DNA from: Calycina herbarum
Lineage: Eukaryota > Ascomycota > Leotiomycetes > Helotiales > Pezizellaceae
Direction of reading: 5' to 3'
Assembly (NCBI GenBank): GCA_001414485.1
Contig: LLEY01000185.1
Coordinates: 51,953-115,952 of the forward strand
DNA: 64,000 bases
In this document: in pieces, positions 32,444 to 42,827 of the stretch
Layout of the letters: the number at the start of each line of letters is the position of its first letter
Numbering within the stretch: the first letter of the stretch is position 1
Notes under the pieces: generated by a model
What the model was told of the DNA's origin: nothing
The model's database searches: none
The model's input: the letters and a program-made list of their open reading frames with translations, nothing else
Program-made: the position numbers and the translations under genes

Positions 32444-32981
32444 TCAAAGGGGGGAGAACCATACAGACATGATTCTTCCGCTGTTTTTGTCTGTCCCTGG
32501 GGATCCACGAAACTGGTCGTTCACATTCATACAAGGAGAGCCCTTGTTATCATGCTCTCCAAATTCCTTGATTCTCTCGCTCGGGTCACATCCGGTCTAC
32601 CTTCTGTCAGTACAACTGAAATCTGAATTCTGGGAGAGGTATCTTACCGCGCCAAACGCGGTCATCATTCTTCTATAGGAAACTCCGGTACCTCTTGCCA
32701 AGTAGATACTTTGCGTGTTGGACTCGATGTTGATGCATGTATTGATGGGAATATCAATACTTCGCTTGATTCGGTTCGTTTCCGAATCGCCCGAGTGGTC
32801 GTCACTGTTAGATTCAGCAAGGGACAAAGGTAAGCGTCCGGAGGAGATTTCAATACCAGAGAGGAGCAGAAAATTGATCCAACTTAGATCTGGTGAATCG
32901 CTTCTCTAGATCGACTGGCGAGGCGGTTGCCAGAAGGTTGAGGGAAACAGCAATCACGGTAATGTATCTGAGGATAAACAT
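32444..32981 (-). CDS. Small secreted protein, 137 aa (candidate effector)
   Basis: Exons 32981-32857, 32804-32648 and 32575-32444. Introns: 52 bp (GTATTG donor, CTAACAG acceptor) and 72 bp (GTAAGA donor, GCGAG acceptor). Spliced product starts MFILRYITVIAVSLNLLATA, a signal peptide of about 20 residues, followed by SPVDLEKR, a likely Kex2 site that would end a short pro-region. The mature part holds Cys at about residue 42 and in NTCINIE and SPCMNVN, a second RIKR site, and ends IMSVWFSPL. Exon 2 and exon 3 are each closed by stops in the other frames, which supports the model. No known domain. Size, secretion and location beside TE-rich DNA are typical of candidate effectors, but no function is shown. 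The third-exon acceptor is the least certain point. Confidence 0.65.
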
Positions 32982-33132
32982 GACTGATAGTATTTGGTGA
33001 TAGGGAGGCCGATTTTGATAGAGGAGAGAGATGATAATGAATTGCGAGTTGAATGGGTGGAGTGGTTTTCTTTGGAATGGAAGCAACTTGAAAGTGTTGT
33101 GTTGATGATGATTTTCGCAACTGAAAGACGGT

Positions 33133-33141
33133 CTTTATATA
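33133..33141 (-). promoter_or_regulatory. TATA-like box upstream of the small secreted gene
   Basis: TATATAAAG on the minus strand, about 150 bp before the ATG at 32,981. A position consistent with a core promoter plus leader; sequence match only. Confidence 0.4.
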
Positions 33142-34650
33142 GGTTATGATGCTTGGACTCTCTGACTTCTCTGACAGGAGTCGCAGTTGAAAATACGTCA
33201 AATTTCTTGAAGCAATCAGAATTTCGAAAACCAACTGACAGCTTCCAATAAGTTCAATGAGAGCGAGCGAGCTCTTAGGTGGGACGATAAGGAAACAAAA
33301 ATCTATGACGAAAAGGCATTTTTGCTGGGATAACTGTCAACTAAAGGATTCACCAGCCATTTGACATGCATCCAACAGTTTCAGAATTGACGATGAATTG
33401 TCAGCTGGCAGGTTAATGTGCAAGGAAAAGGGATCATTTGATCATTTGAACCAAGAAATCTTGAGGAATCTGATGTTGGTGAGAGACAACAGGGTTGAAA
33501 ACATATCTTGACATCAATAGACACAGTTCAACCCCACAAAAGTTGGCAAGCAAAGGGCCCCACCCAAATTCCAACATTTGATGGCTGAGCTTTTAACTGA
33601 AGGATTCTCCAACATGAGATTTTCGTAGACCTATATTGCCGCTATAGATTTCTTCCACTGTGATAGAAAGTCACATTCCATTCCGCTCAGCCCGCTCTTT
33701 CATATGATCCTCTGACATAAAAGAGTTGGCCTTCAAGCTCTAAGACTATTAAAACAACTGTCTAGTAGACATGGAGGGAGAATGAATTGTCCCGATGAGA
33801 GTTCAGTCGCATGAAGTTTTTGTTAACTGAGGTAAAGCCGTAATTTCAGGTGATAAAAGGGACAACACATAAAACTTATTTAGGGTTGATAAAAAGATTA
33901 AGAAAGCTGAGTTTAAAGTTGTAAATTCAGCGAGTAGCCCCGCATTGTGACTTGATAACATTGTGGCCGGTGAGATGATTGGTAAAATTGAAAGGCAACT
34001 CAAATTCTGCCTCGGGTGCTGCGGGATTGACAGGAACCAAATTAAAAGTGGAAAGAGCCTTGTCAACGCTTTTGGATGCGCGATTTATTGTGAACTTGAG
34101 CATCCAAAGAAGTTGAACATAAAATACCTTCACGATGCTGCGATAATATCAAAGTATGATTGGGCACGGGGGTGAAATACCAACAAACTCGCTTGGGGCA
34201 AACGAGGCGCACGAAGACACCCCTGGCCAATCATGAGCAGTTGTAAACCAACTTGTTTCTGGAGTTTGCGTATAATTTTCCTCATTCGGCAACTACATGG
34301 GCGCATTCTAGGAAGGATTCCTTTTCACGGAAATTTATGAAGCGATCAACAACCAACCAACAAAGGCGCATAAGGCATATTCTGAAAAGTACGCTCCGCG
34401 ACAAGTGTCCATGCAAATTATCCGAATTAGTTGGATGAAGTACGTAAGTCCCAAAGACCCATTTTGCCGAGCCATAGTCTGGAAATATAAGAAGAGACTT
34501 CATTTCCACATGAAATAAGAAAATACCTATCTCAAAAGTCACAGAGCTTCACTTTGCACACTTTCACCACAATTCATTCTTCTCATTTTCTCGACACTCA
34601 GAAATAGGAACTGCCTTCTGCCGATCTAAATTCATATTTTCCCGATCAAA
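33142..34650. other. Intergenic between divergent secreted-protein genes
   Basis: About 1.5 kb between the minus-strand 137-aa gene and the plus-strand repeat-protein gene. Short ORFs on both strands at 33,803-34,175 and 34,253-34,542 overlap each other and show no domain or intron structure. No repeat recognised. Confidence 0.5.
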
Positions 34651-36479
34651 ATGAAGAATTTCATCATTGGCATTCCAATCGTTGTTTTCCTCTCCTCCTA
34701 TGCTCAAGGAAGTGTCACAATAGCAGGTTGGGAAGAGAACGATTGCCCTTCAAGCGATTAGTGAGTAATATGAACATTAGCTTGAGCCTCTTCTGAGACG
34801 ATTCTAAAAGCTACCCCAATTCCCGTGCCCTATCCTGAGACTTTCCTTGGAAAGCAATTACTGACTTCCCCATCACCTAGTGATCTGATCAAACGCTGCC
34901 CAAACCAGAAAGAGAACCTCTGCTGTGCTTTCGACAGCAGGAATGGTGCGACCTGGTCGGTTGGCTGGGATGGCCTTGAACAAGGGTCTGTAGCAACTTG
35001 GTACAAGGGGCGGCAAACGACAAATTGCGCAGGCAGGAGAGTGAACCAAGTCCAGATGGGAGAGCACCAAGGAAGACTCTGCATGACTGCAGGCGATGGC
35101 GAGCACAGCTCCCATGATGGAGCTACCTGGTAATTCTGAAATTCTCCACCATGAAATACAGCTAACATCGGTTGTAGGTCAGCGCCTGAAAAGCCAATTA
35201 AGATGGCAGCTCCCAAAGTCACCTATGCAGATCCAGGCTCACTTGATATTTTCATGGGAATAAAACTTCCTAATCTAGTTTCGGGAGTAGCCCGTCGCGA
35301 TTCCAATGTCAACGAAACTAACAGCGTCTGCATTGGAAACAGATATTCCAAAATGAGTGCGCACGATAAGAGAGGAGATGGCAATGGACTCTGGGTCTTG
35401 AATGGAACCGCGGAGAACCACAAGAGATTCGAAGCAATCAGTGATGCGAATCCGTCTCTCCCTGCCGCAGAAAGATTATCTCTGGCTGGGGCAACATTTT
35501 ATGAGCACTGTTAGTCTTCGAATTCATGATTAATTGTATGTTGCTAACCAGTATACTCTTTGAAGGGGAACACGACCCCGTTACCAGAGCAGTCAAACGC
35601 GGGGAGCCCTCACCATCGCTACCTACCCTGGCTGAGATGATCAATACCGGAGAAGTCGACGACAACCTTGCCACTCGTCAGCTTGCCCGTGAGGAGCTTA
35701 TGGGGAGGTCGATAGAGCTCACAGGAAAAGGTGGCCCACAAGAAGAAGATAAATCTACAGAAACTACTGCGATTCGGCCTTCCCGGAGAGCATCCAGGAG
35801 AGCCATCCAGAGCATTGCCGAGGCCAATGAAGACATTTCTACGCTCACTGAAAGAGATGCTCATGATTCTATTGAAGAGGACAGTTTCCCTTGGATTGCC
35901 GGCCGAAGCAATAGCGAAGTTGACGAAGATTTATATCCTACTCAGGACAAGAGAGCGCCCACCGAGGGTCCAGATGACAGTTTCCCTTGGATAACCGGCC
36001 GAAGCGACAGTGAAATTGACGAAGATAGCTTCCCGATCCAAGAAAAACGAGACAATGCCGAAGGTCCGGACGACAGTTTTCCCTGGATTACCGGCCGAAG
36101 CGACAGTGAAATTGACGAAGATAGCTTCCCGATCCAAGAAAAACGAGACAACGCCGAAGGTCCGGACGACAGTTTTCCCTGGATAACCGGCCGAAGCGAC
36201 AGTGAAATTGACGAAGATAGCTTCCCGATCCAAGAAAAACGAGACAATGCCGAAGGTCCGGACGACAGTTTTCCCTGGATTACCGGCCGCAGCAACAGTG
36301 AAGTTGACGAAGATTTATATCCGACGCAAGACAAGAGAAGGTCCGTCGAGGGTCCCGACGATAGCTTTCCGTGGATCGACACCAGAGACGAGAGTGACGA
36401 AACACACGATCTCGAAGAAAGAGATACCGCCGACAAGAAGGGTGGAGAGATTGATGATAGCTTTCCTTGGATTGCTTGA
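34651..36479 (+). CDS. Secreted precursor-like protein with seven 32-residue repeats set between KR sites
   Basis: Signal peptide MKNFIIGIPIVVFLSSYAQG. Best model: exons 34651-34726, 34811-35129, 35178-35509, 35566-36479 (546 aa). The first donor is uncertain: GTGAGT at 34,761 is the better splice signal but puts exon 2 out of frame, so a frameshift is possible. Exon 2 has a Cys-rich domain (RCPNQKENLCCAF, TTNCAGRR, GRLCMTAG). Exon 3 carries the domain shared with the 31,205 gene (GLWVLNGTAEN, GATFYEH). Exon 4 begins near VKRGEP and then holds the motif DSFPWI seven times at exactly 32-residue steps (codons at 35,883 and every 96 bp to 36,459). KR pairs at about residues 372, 404, 436, 468 and 500 separate units. 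Kex2 cleavage would release acidic peptides of about 30 residues, as in fungal KEP/RiPP precursors. The peptides' role is unknown. Confidence 0.75.
35869..36476 (+). repeat. 96-bp tandem coding repeat (seven units)
   Basis: The central three to four units are almost identical at the nucleotide level (gacagttttccctggat... to the next), and the outer ones are diverged, the pattern of unequal exchange. Every unit keeps the reading frame. RIP has not hit them, perhaps because each unit is well below the usual size threshold. Confidence 0.9.
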
Positions 36480-36890
36480 TGGTTTGGACTGTGAAATTGT
36501 CCTGAATTTCATGTTAGATGGAGGTTTGGTTGAAGTGTTCTTGGAATTTTTCTGTTACTGCGTTGGTTGTATTTCTGCTGCTTGATTTCTTTACTTTTGT
36601 TTTCTTTGAATTGTACTGTATAGAGAATAACTTTCATTGAAGGGTCATTCTCGCGTTTCTTTTAGTATAGCCAGTTGAATAGAAAATTGTTTCTACACGA
36701 TTTATCATGATTTCGAGTGTTGAAACTAGACGTGACTTAGAAATATCTCAAAAGTGCTACCCGCTATATAGGGACTGCTAGAAATATGACATTGTGGTTT
36801 TACAACTCCTTTCACACAACCGATGAAACAAATAGTACTAGTACCATAGCTTGAATTTACACATTATTACTCCCCTCCCTGACTACCCTA
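36480..36890. other. 3' flank of the repeat-protein gene
   Basis: Probable 3' UTR and short intergenic spacer. Nothing else recognised up to the decayed tail of the neighbouring minus-strand gene. Confidence 0.5.
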
Positions 36891-37214
36891 CATCACCCCG
36901 CCAACTCCCCCGGCCCCCAATTCTTCTCCCTCTGCCCTGCCGACGCATCCCCCATTTCACTTCTCGCCATCCCAGCAGGTACCTCGTACGTATATGCCAA
37001 CGCCTTACTCTCTGTACTCTCCTGCCACCTCTTCAATTCCCCGGCCTGTCGTTCTGCCATCTCCTGCCATGAACCTAGATCCCTCTATACCTCCTCATAC
37101 CTCTGCTTATTCTTCTTTCTTTGCCAGAGAAATAAAGTCGAAAGTAACAATAACAAGATCCTAAGAGGGATTTGCGACCCCGGCGCCGACTACGGCGGAT
37201 TTTGGGCCGCATGA
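36890..37214 (-). pseudogene. Decayed membrane-tail segment of the Cys-rich gene
   Basis: Minus-strand sequence continuing the frame of 37,215-37,876 after its stop. In the same frame it reads KSAVVGAGVANP then a stop. After a frame change it reads RKKNKQRYEEV, stop, SWQEMAERQAGELKRWQEST, ALAYTYEVPAGMARSEMGD, and ends at a TGA near 36,893. Small residues, a hydrophobic stretch and a charged tail are what related fungal proteins have as a transmembrane segment and cytoplasmic tail. In-frame stops and a shift make this part untranslated now. Confidence 0.65.
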
Positions 37215-37876
37215 TTAGGGGGTTGGGGATACAGACGCAGATGCGGATGCGGAGAGGGTTGTGGGTATTGAGCTTGAAATTAAACTTGGACTTAAGCTTG
37301 CTAAGCTTGCTGAGTTTGGAGAGGAGGTTGGAAGGGTTGTTGGTGAAGAGGAGGATAAGGAGGAGGAGGAGGTAGTAACGTCCGACAGATCCCTAGTTAT
37401 ATTTAAGACTGTTGGCTTCCCGACTTTAAGGCCGAAGATTTTACTCGAGTTCGAGCAGTCGCCAGCTAATCCACAAACCCAAGATACTCCGTTACTCCCC
37501 AAGCAAGGTTTCAGGAAGCTGAAACCACTTTGAATACCTAGAAGAGAAAAAAAAGGTTAGTAATATATTCAATATATCCAATCGACCAAACTGTGGGGTA
37601 AAGAAAGGTATAACAAGAGGAATACGTACCAGCAAAAAACCCAGTACTCGCGACGCAATTCTTCGGATAAGCTTTATCCTTGAACGTCGGGTCTGTACAT
37701 CCACCTCGATATATTAATCCATTCTTACTCAAACACAGTCCATTTCCTTTACACGTTTCCCCATACACGCAACAGAGACTATAGGCTGCTGTCGGATCGC
37801 AAAGGACGAATTGTAGAGTAATAGATTTGCCGTTCGTCTGTCCATCAAGGAACCAACAAACTGAGTCATTCGCCAT
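37215..37876 (-). CDS. Cys-rich extracellular-type protein, probably truncated
   Basis: Exons 37876-37630 and 37537-37215 with a 92-bp intron (GTACGT donor, TTCTAG acceptor), 189 aa. The N-terminal 85 residues carry a fungal Cys pattern: CWFLDGQ, CDPTAAYSLCC, CKGNGLCLSKNGL, GGCTDPTF and PKNCVA, spaced like the common CYFPDGS...CCGPG...LC...GSCTD...C domain of fungal surface proteins. After the intron come KPCLGSNGVSWVCGLAGDC and a Ser/Thr-rich stalk (SSSSLSSSSPTTLPTSSPNS) ending VSPTP. Proteins of this type usually go on into a transmembrane helix and charged tail; here a TAA at 37,215 stops first and the tail survives as broken sequence downstream. There is no clear signal peptide. It may be a pseudogene or a shortened, perhaps soluble form. 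Confidence 0.7.
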
Positions 37877-39149
37877 ATTGCGTTAAAGGTAAGGTAATGA
37901 GAATGAAGACGCGCAAAAACGAAAAGTAAAATTTGTCCTTACATAGAATGTCCTTATATAGAACATAAAAGTAAAAAAGAGAAGGGATAAGTAGGTTACT
38001 TAACCCTCCGTAGACCCCAAAAGGCAATTAAATGATGCCGCCATGCCCAGCAAAAGCTAAGAAATGTACGTGAAGTCCTTTATAGGAGAGATGATCCTCT
38101 TTTCTCGTCCATATATATCCATAAGAAATCTGGCATGTACTCCAATTAGGGGTTCTCCCGCTGCTGACACGCGACTAAGCCCCTAGGCTCGAGCCCTATC
38201 GTGATCGATGTAGAAACGTGGGGTCTAGGTTGGATTACGCGCTTAGCGGTTTTATTGGCTAACTCGTGTAGGATCTTACGATAGATGGTTATAGTTGGTT
38301 ATAAGTAATAATCTTTTAAGATAAGATTCATTTTGAAACTTGAGAGCGAGGTAGGAATTGGAATACTCTGTACTCGTGGATCTTGAGGTGGTGGCTGTAA
38401 AATTCTACCTGATGATAATATAAAGAGGATACTTGAGGTGAACATTGATCATAGCGAGAGAGAGAATTTCTAGAGAATTCCTGGGATAAATGGCATATTC
38501 TTTTTAGTTAGTAGAGTGCTAGTCTAGATAAATCTGTTCTATCGACATTGAACAACCATTGTTCTTGATACGAAATTTAAGGCCCCAAACTCGTCTAAGA
38601 GTATACAAAGAACTCAACTTGAGTATACGAGCGCTTAGCTTGGTATCTACAAAGTTTCTTTTAATCTCGCTTAGACTTGGGACGTATGCGATTTAAAATA
38701 GTTTTTCAGCTAGGTGGGTCGTATACTGGTCGAATTTCCGAGGTCTTTTCTAGGAACTAGTCGATGCAGATGATGCCACCAAAAGTCCCGCGATGTCTTG
38801 TAGTATATACCATATTCGGAATTTCTATGTAAATCACTGGCATCATATTAGCCAGGATAGTAAAGGATTAGAATACGCGATGCGAGACATACATTTGATT
38901 TTCCGGCATTCAATTTTTGCTGGAGTTCGGAGTTTTAGGCCGGTAATCGAATATTTAGGGCGTGGTATTCGGCGTGCCAATCGGAAGCCGGACGGTTTAG
39001 TCTTATTGAAGTCTTTCACTCCTTTAGGAGACTTCTCTAGGCGCTTTTGTCAGAGATTGGAGCGAAGTCAACTTCCTCCTCGTTAATGCCCAGTTTCCAG
39101 CTTACTATAATAAGAGCTTAGCTCCAGGAGTTCGCAAGTTATTCCGAAT
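37877..39149. other. Intergenic, Cys-rich gene to GT25 relic
   Basis: Transition toward the AT-rich block; TpA rises to the right. A 97-codon plus ORF at 38,793-39,086 has no domain and lies antisense to the possible 3' end of the GT25 relic. A palindrome ggctcgagcc near 38,187-38,196 resembles a pol III B box but no tRNA fold was found. Confidence 0.45.
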
Positions 39150-40302
39150 CAGTAATTCCTATAGTCCTTCAAACAGGTGCTGCTAAAAAGTACCCTGCAT
39201 CTTACGCTCCGAAGAATATTTTCTGTTCCGCCGATAATATTCTCAAACTAAGATTCTTCGCTTAACACTCCCTTTCTATCCCCTTCATAGACACTGCTTA
39301 TATAGCCCAATTCTTTTAATAGCGTATAGTGGTATATCACTTCAAGGTTAACAACTAGATAATCGAGGTCCTTTAATTATCATCCTTACAGTAGTCGAAT
39401 ATCGAATGCTTCGTTCCCTCTTTTCCCGGCCTATTGAAGTACCTTCTCAGCCCCTTTCCGTGTAACTGCGTATCCAAAGGTATAGACTAGATTGATGCCC
39501 CGTTGAATCGCTCTCTTTCCAGTATCGATATTATATATATACTTGTTCGACCACCCGGTGTAGCTCTTCGTAGGGAGTACAGCTGAGTCTTCGTATTCAA
39601 TGCGGTGGGTGTCTACGTCAGTGTGTTCACCGTAGTATCCGATACAAAGAATATCCCAAGAATAGCTATAAGGACTTGTGTCTGTAGTGTTAACCTCTGT
39701 AAAGCAACGGACATTATCTAAGATCAGTTTTATCTACTCCTTAATATTAAGGTCCTAGTCTACATCGTCTTCGACAATTAAGGCTGTCTCAAAGTTGTTA
39801 GTTATCACATACTTTAATAGATCGAGGTAGGCTAGCTATACGTAAGCTAAACCATTCGAGGGTTGTTTCCCGGTGCTCGACTGTATTTCCGGAAGGCATC
39901 CACCAGTTCTAGAGTTAGGTAAGTCTACTTTAGTATTTCAATACCAAGACTAGTGTAGTCTACTACTACGATAAGTCTCTATGTTCTCCAACTAGGACCG
40001 TGCGATAGAGCTAGCATTTTATAGAACTAAACTATTTCAGTTTAAATGTTTATATATCAAACCAACGTAGAAAAACTTACGCCGAGGGTGGAATTTCCAA
40101 CGTCGACCCTTATCTTCTAAAAATCCTAAGAAGTAAAATCGCATATTAACCGAAAAGGAAAGTCGCCTATTATATAATAATAAATCAGAATAGAGATGAG
40201 AACAGCGGCTATCAAAGCTCGAAGTCGCTCGTTAATACTTCGACGAGATATTCGTCTATAAAGTAGTATAAGTATCTTCTTCAGCGATATTAATCGAAAC
40301 AT
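39150..40302 (-). pseudogene. Family 25 glycosyltransferase pseudogene (type II membrane protein), RIP-damaged
   Basis: Read on minus from the ATG at 40,302: MFRLISLKKILILLYRRISR, then RALIAAVLISILIYYYII, a single N-terminal signal anchor as in Golgi enzymes. Next comes GNSTLG, a GTAAGT-start intron, then LALSHGPSWRT, LTLELVDAFRKYS, and FETALIVEDDVD followed by a stop where Trp is expected: the GT25 motif with the acidic EDD. WDILCIGYYGE, SYTGWSNKYIY, VYTFGYAVTRKGAEKVLQ and later TENILRSVRCRVLF follow to about 39,150. GT25 enzymes move sugars from nucleotide donors to glycans or proteins. Several TGG and CAG codons have become TAG, and there is at least one indel, so the gene is dead. It sits at the edge of the AT-rich block. 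Confidence 0.82.
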
Positions 40303-40978
40303 TTTCCCCCAGCTTTTGGCGGCGTAACAAGTTCGAAATCAAGAATAGAACAATATACAAAGAAAAGTTCAGGGAAAATTCGTAGAGAAGATAGAAAAGA
40401 GTATAGAAGAGGAAGAAAAGAAGAAGAGAGGGATTTGCTATACTAGACTAATATCAAAGGCCTATTATATTAAGAGGTATTTCGTAATAACCCCGAGGTT
40501 ACTAGAGATTTCTTTGAGGTTAAACTAACCTAATTAATCGGGATCTACGGGTTAGCTCTTATATCTAAAACATATCTCTAGTATATACTCTATCCTTCTA
40601 TATAAGCTTCCTTAGGCTATATCTCTATAGAGATAGAAGTAAAGTATTTACTTACTAAGGAATTAAATATAGTATTTACTTTTGAGAAATAAGGTATTTA
40701 TAAGAGTTTTTAATTTAGTAAATAAGCTTACTTTTAAGCTCGCTTCAAAGTAGCTCGCTAAGCGAGATTACGAATATCGCGGATATATCCTTCTATAGAT
40801 ATATAAATAGCTAAGAAAGAGCTTCTCTCTTCTTTTCTTTCTCGCGAATAATCTATTCTTTAATCTCTACTATAATAGTATTTACTTATTAAAAGATAAA
40901 GTATTTACTTACTAAAGAATTAAGTATAGTATTTATAATTAAGAATTAAAATATTTTCTTATTAGAAAGTAAATTATT
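40303..40978. other. AT-rich repeat-derived sequence left of Fot1-like copy 1
   Basis: Strongly TpA-rich sequence with many scattered agtatttactta-like words that continue on the other side of the transposon at 42,828-43,080, so the transposon inserted into older repeat DNA. No coding motif recognised. Confidence 0.5.
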
Positions 40979-40980
40979 TA

Positions 40981-42825
40981 ACGTGGTTTATTAGAACCTT
41001 GCGTACTTTTGCCGACTCTCCTACTCTATTATTTTAACACGCGTTTTTCACCCTTTCTAATAGAGGTATAAACTTAAGAAGCACGTATTATTTTAGCTAT
41101 TAAAGCTATTCGAACCTCTAAAAGAAAACTAAGTCGTTGAAAAGCTATAAAAATCTATAAAGTTCCTAAATCTACACTTCGCCTTAGAATAAACGGCTAT
41201 ACTCTACTCTCCGATCGTCGGCTAGCAAATTCTAATTTGACCGAATTAGAGGAGGAGGTTATTGTTTAATATATACTTGATATAGATATAAGAAGCTTTA
41301 CGCCCCGGCTAGCTAGTATAGAAGATATAGCGAATTATATCCTTAAATCGCGGAGGAGGAGACGCGTTAGAAAGCTCTAGGTACATCGATTTATACAACG
41401 ACAACCAGCCTTAAAGACGTGTTTTAATCGCGTTTACGACTTCTAAAGAGCCTTATATAAAGATCCTAAGCTTATTAGTACGTGGTTTCGACTAGTAGAG
41501 AATATAAGAGCAAAATACGGTATTCTAAACTACGATTTTTAGAATTTCAATAAAACTAGCTTTATAATAGACATAATCACTCCTTCTATAGTTGTTACAC
41601 GTGTAGATCGACGTGGCAGAGGCAAGGCAGTTTAGCTAGACAATCGAGAATACGCTACTATAATTACTTATATCAACGGCGAAGGTAGAAGTATTCCTCT
41701 ATTTTTAGTAGTAAAGGGGAAATACCACCTCTTAAGTTAGTATACTAAGAGCGGCTTTCTATATAACTAGGTTATTAAACTAATAAGTAATAGCTAGACG
41801 AATAATAAGATAGGTCTAGAATAGCTTAAGTACTTCGATAAGTATACTTCTACTTAAGCAAAGGGTCTATATCGAATACTTGTCCTTAATAGGTATAAGA
41901 GTTATAAATCGGCCGAATTCTAAGAGTACTATAAGGTATATAACATTATTACTCTTAGACTACCTTCTTACTCTTCTTATTTAACCTAGCTACTTAATAT
42001 TAGGTGTTTTAGTGTCTTAAAACAGGTATATAGTCGATAAATTAAGACTTTTATTAAAGCTTATATCAACTATATTACTAAGGTTAAGTTCTTTCTCGCC
42101 TTTAAAGCAGTATATATAGAATTAATAACAGCCTAAAATACTTAAGCTAGATTCCGCAGGGCTGGCTTAGTACCTTTTAATCTATAAGCTGTGATTTTAA
42201 AGCTTAATATAAAGTTATAGACACCGACCTCTACTAGGCCTCTCTCTACCGACGCTAACTCTTAGGTCTCTTAGACTCCTTATAACCCCGCCAAAGCTCT
42301 TTTATAAACAACTCTTGTTAAGGACCGGATTACTAGTTACTAAGGAAGCTTACTAACACCTATTTTCTAGACAGTTGTTATATTAGTAAAAGATATAGAG
42401 TAATTAGCTTATAAAGTAACTCTTTTAACCGCTAAGGTACGTATACTTCGAGCAGTAAATAAAGCTCTTAGTAAACGTCGCAGAGCTAGGAAGACTTATA
42501 TACGTTAAGGTAGTACACTTACTATAGAGGATATATAGGATATTCTAGCGTAGAAAGACGTAGATAAGCAGGTTCAACGCGATATACGTATAGAGAGGGT
42601 TATTTAGAAGGTAGAGCAATTAACTAGTAGACGCTATAGTACTTATAGAAAAGCTAGTTATAATATACGAACTTGTTAAGTAGATGTAGATATGTCTAGT
42701 TTATTAGATTCTTAGTAGTTTTAGTTAAATTTATATATTATAGTTGTTTAATTATATTTTAAAGTAGTAAAGAAGAGCAAAAGTACGTAGAGTTCTAATA
42801 TACGCAGGGTTCTAATAAACTACGT
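40981..42825 (+). mobile_element. Fot1/pogo-like DNA transposon, copy 1
   Basis: 1,845 bp with terminal inverted repeats: acgtggtttattagaacc at the left, and acgtagtttattagaaccc when the right end is read on minus. The flanking target duplication is TA (40,979-40,980 and 42,826-42,827). The right repeat has two attagaac...cgta sub-repeats, the left only one. The interior encodes a DDE transposase remnant. Size, TA duplication and protein place it in the Tc1/mariner superfamily, pogo/Fot1 group. Confidence 0.9.
41060..42716 (+). pseudogene. Fot1/pogo-like transposase (RIP-killed), copy 1
   Basis: The plus-strand frame keeps long readable stretches: AIRTSKRKLSR at the N-terminal HTH, KVPKSTLRLRINGY, FTPRLASIEDIANYIL, TWFRLVENIRAKYGIL, then the catalytic part with IPLFLVVKGKYHL, LVLNRYKSY (normally LxLDGHxSH, the second catalytic Asp changed to Asn) and LPSYSSYLT.LLNIRCFSVLK (normally PPHSSHLLQPLDVGCF). 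The C-terminal basic region ends SSLLDS. Stops at Trp and Gln codons show RIP. In an intact copy it cuts and pastes at TA sites. Confidence 0.87.
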
Positions 42826-42827
42826 TA

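Noticed and set aside
32305..32508. Minus ORF with a hydrophobic C-terminus (ILFCVLLGWLCGC)
   Set aside because: It has no ATG (opens at GTG) and overlaps exon 3 of the spliced small secreted protein in another frame.
34651..36479. Calling the repeat protein a confirmed RiPP precursor with a cyclised product
   Set aside because: No DUF3328/UstYa, tyrosinase or other tailoring gene was recognised in the window and the cores lack an obvious dikaritin-type Tyr core.
35619..36512. Antisense ORFs of 65-164 codons across the repeat protein
   Set aside because: They are shadows caused by the 96-bp coding repeat; the plus frame has the signal peptide, introns and KR logic.
38180..38205. A ggctcgagccc sequence resembling a pol III B box, possibly a tRNA or SINE
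   Set aside because: It is a plain palindrome; no A box at the right distance, no acceptor stem and no T-loop TTC were found.
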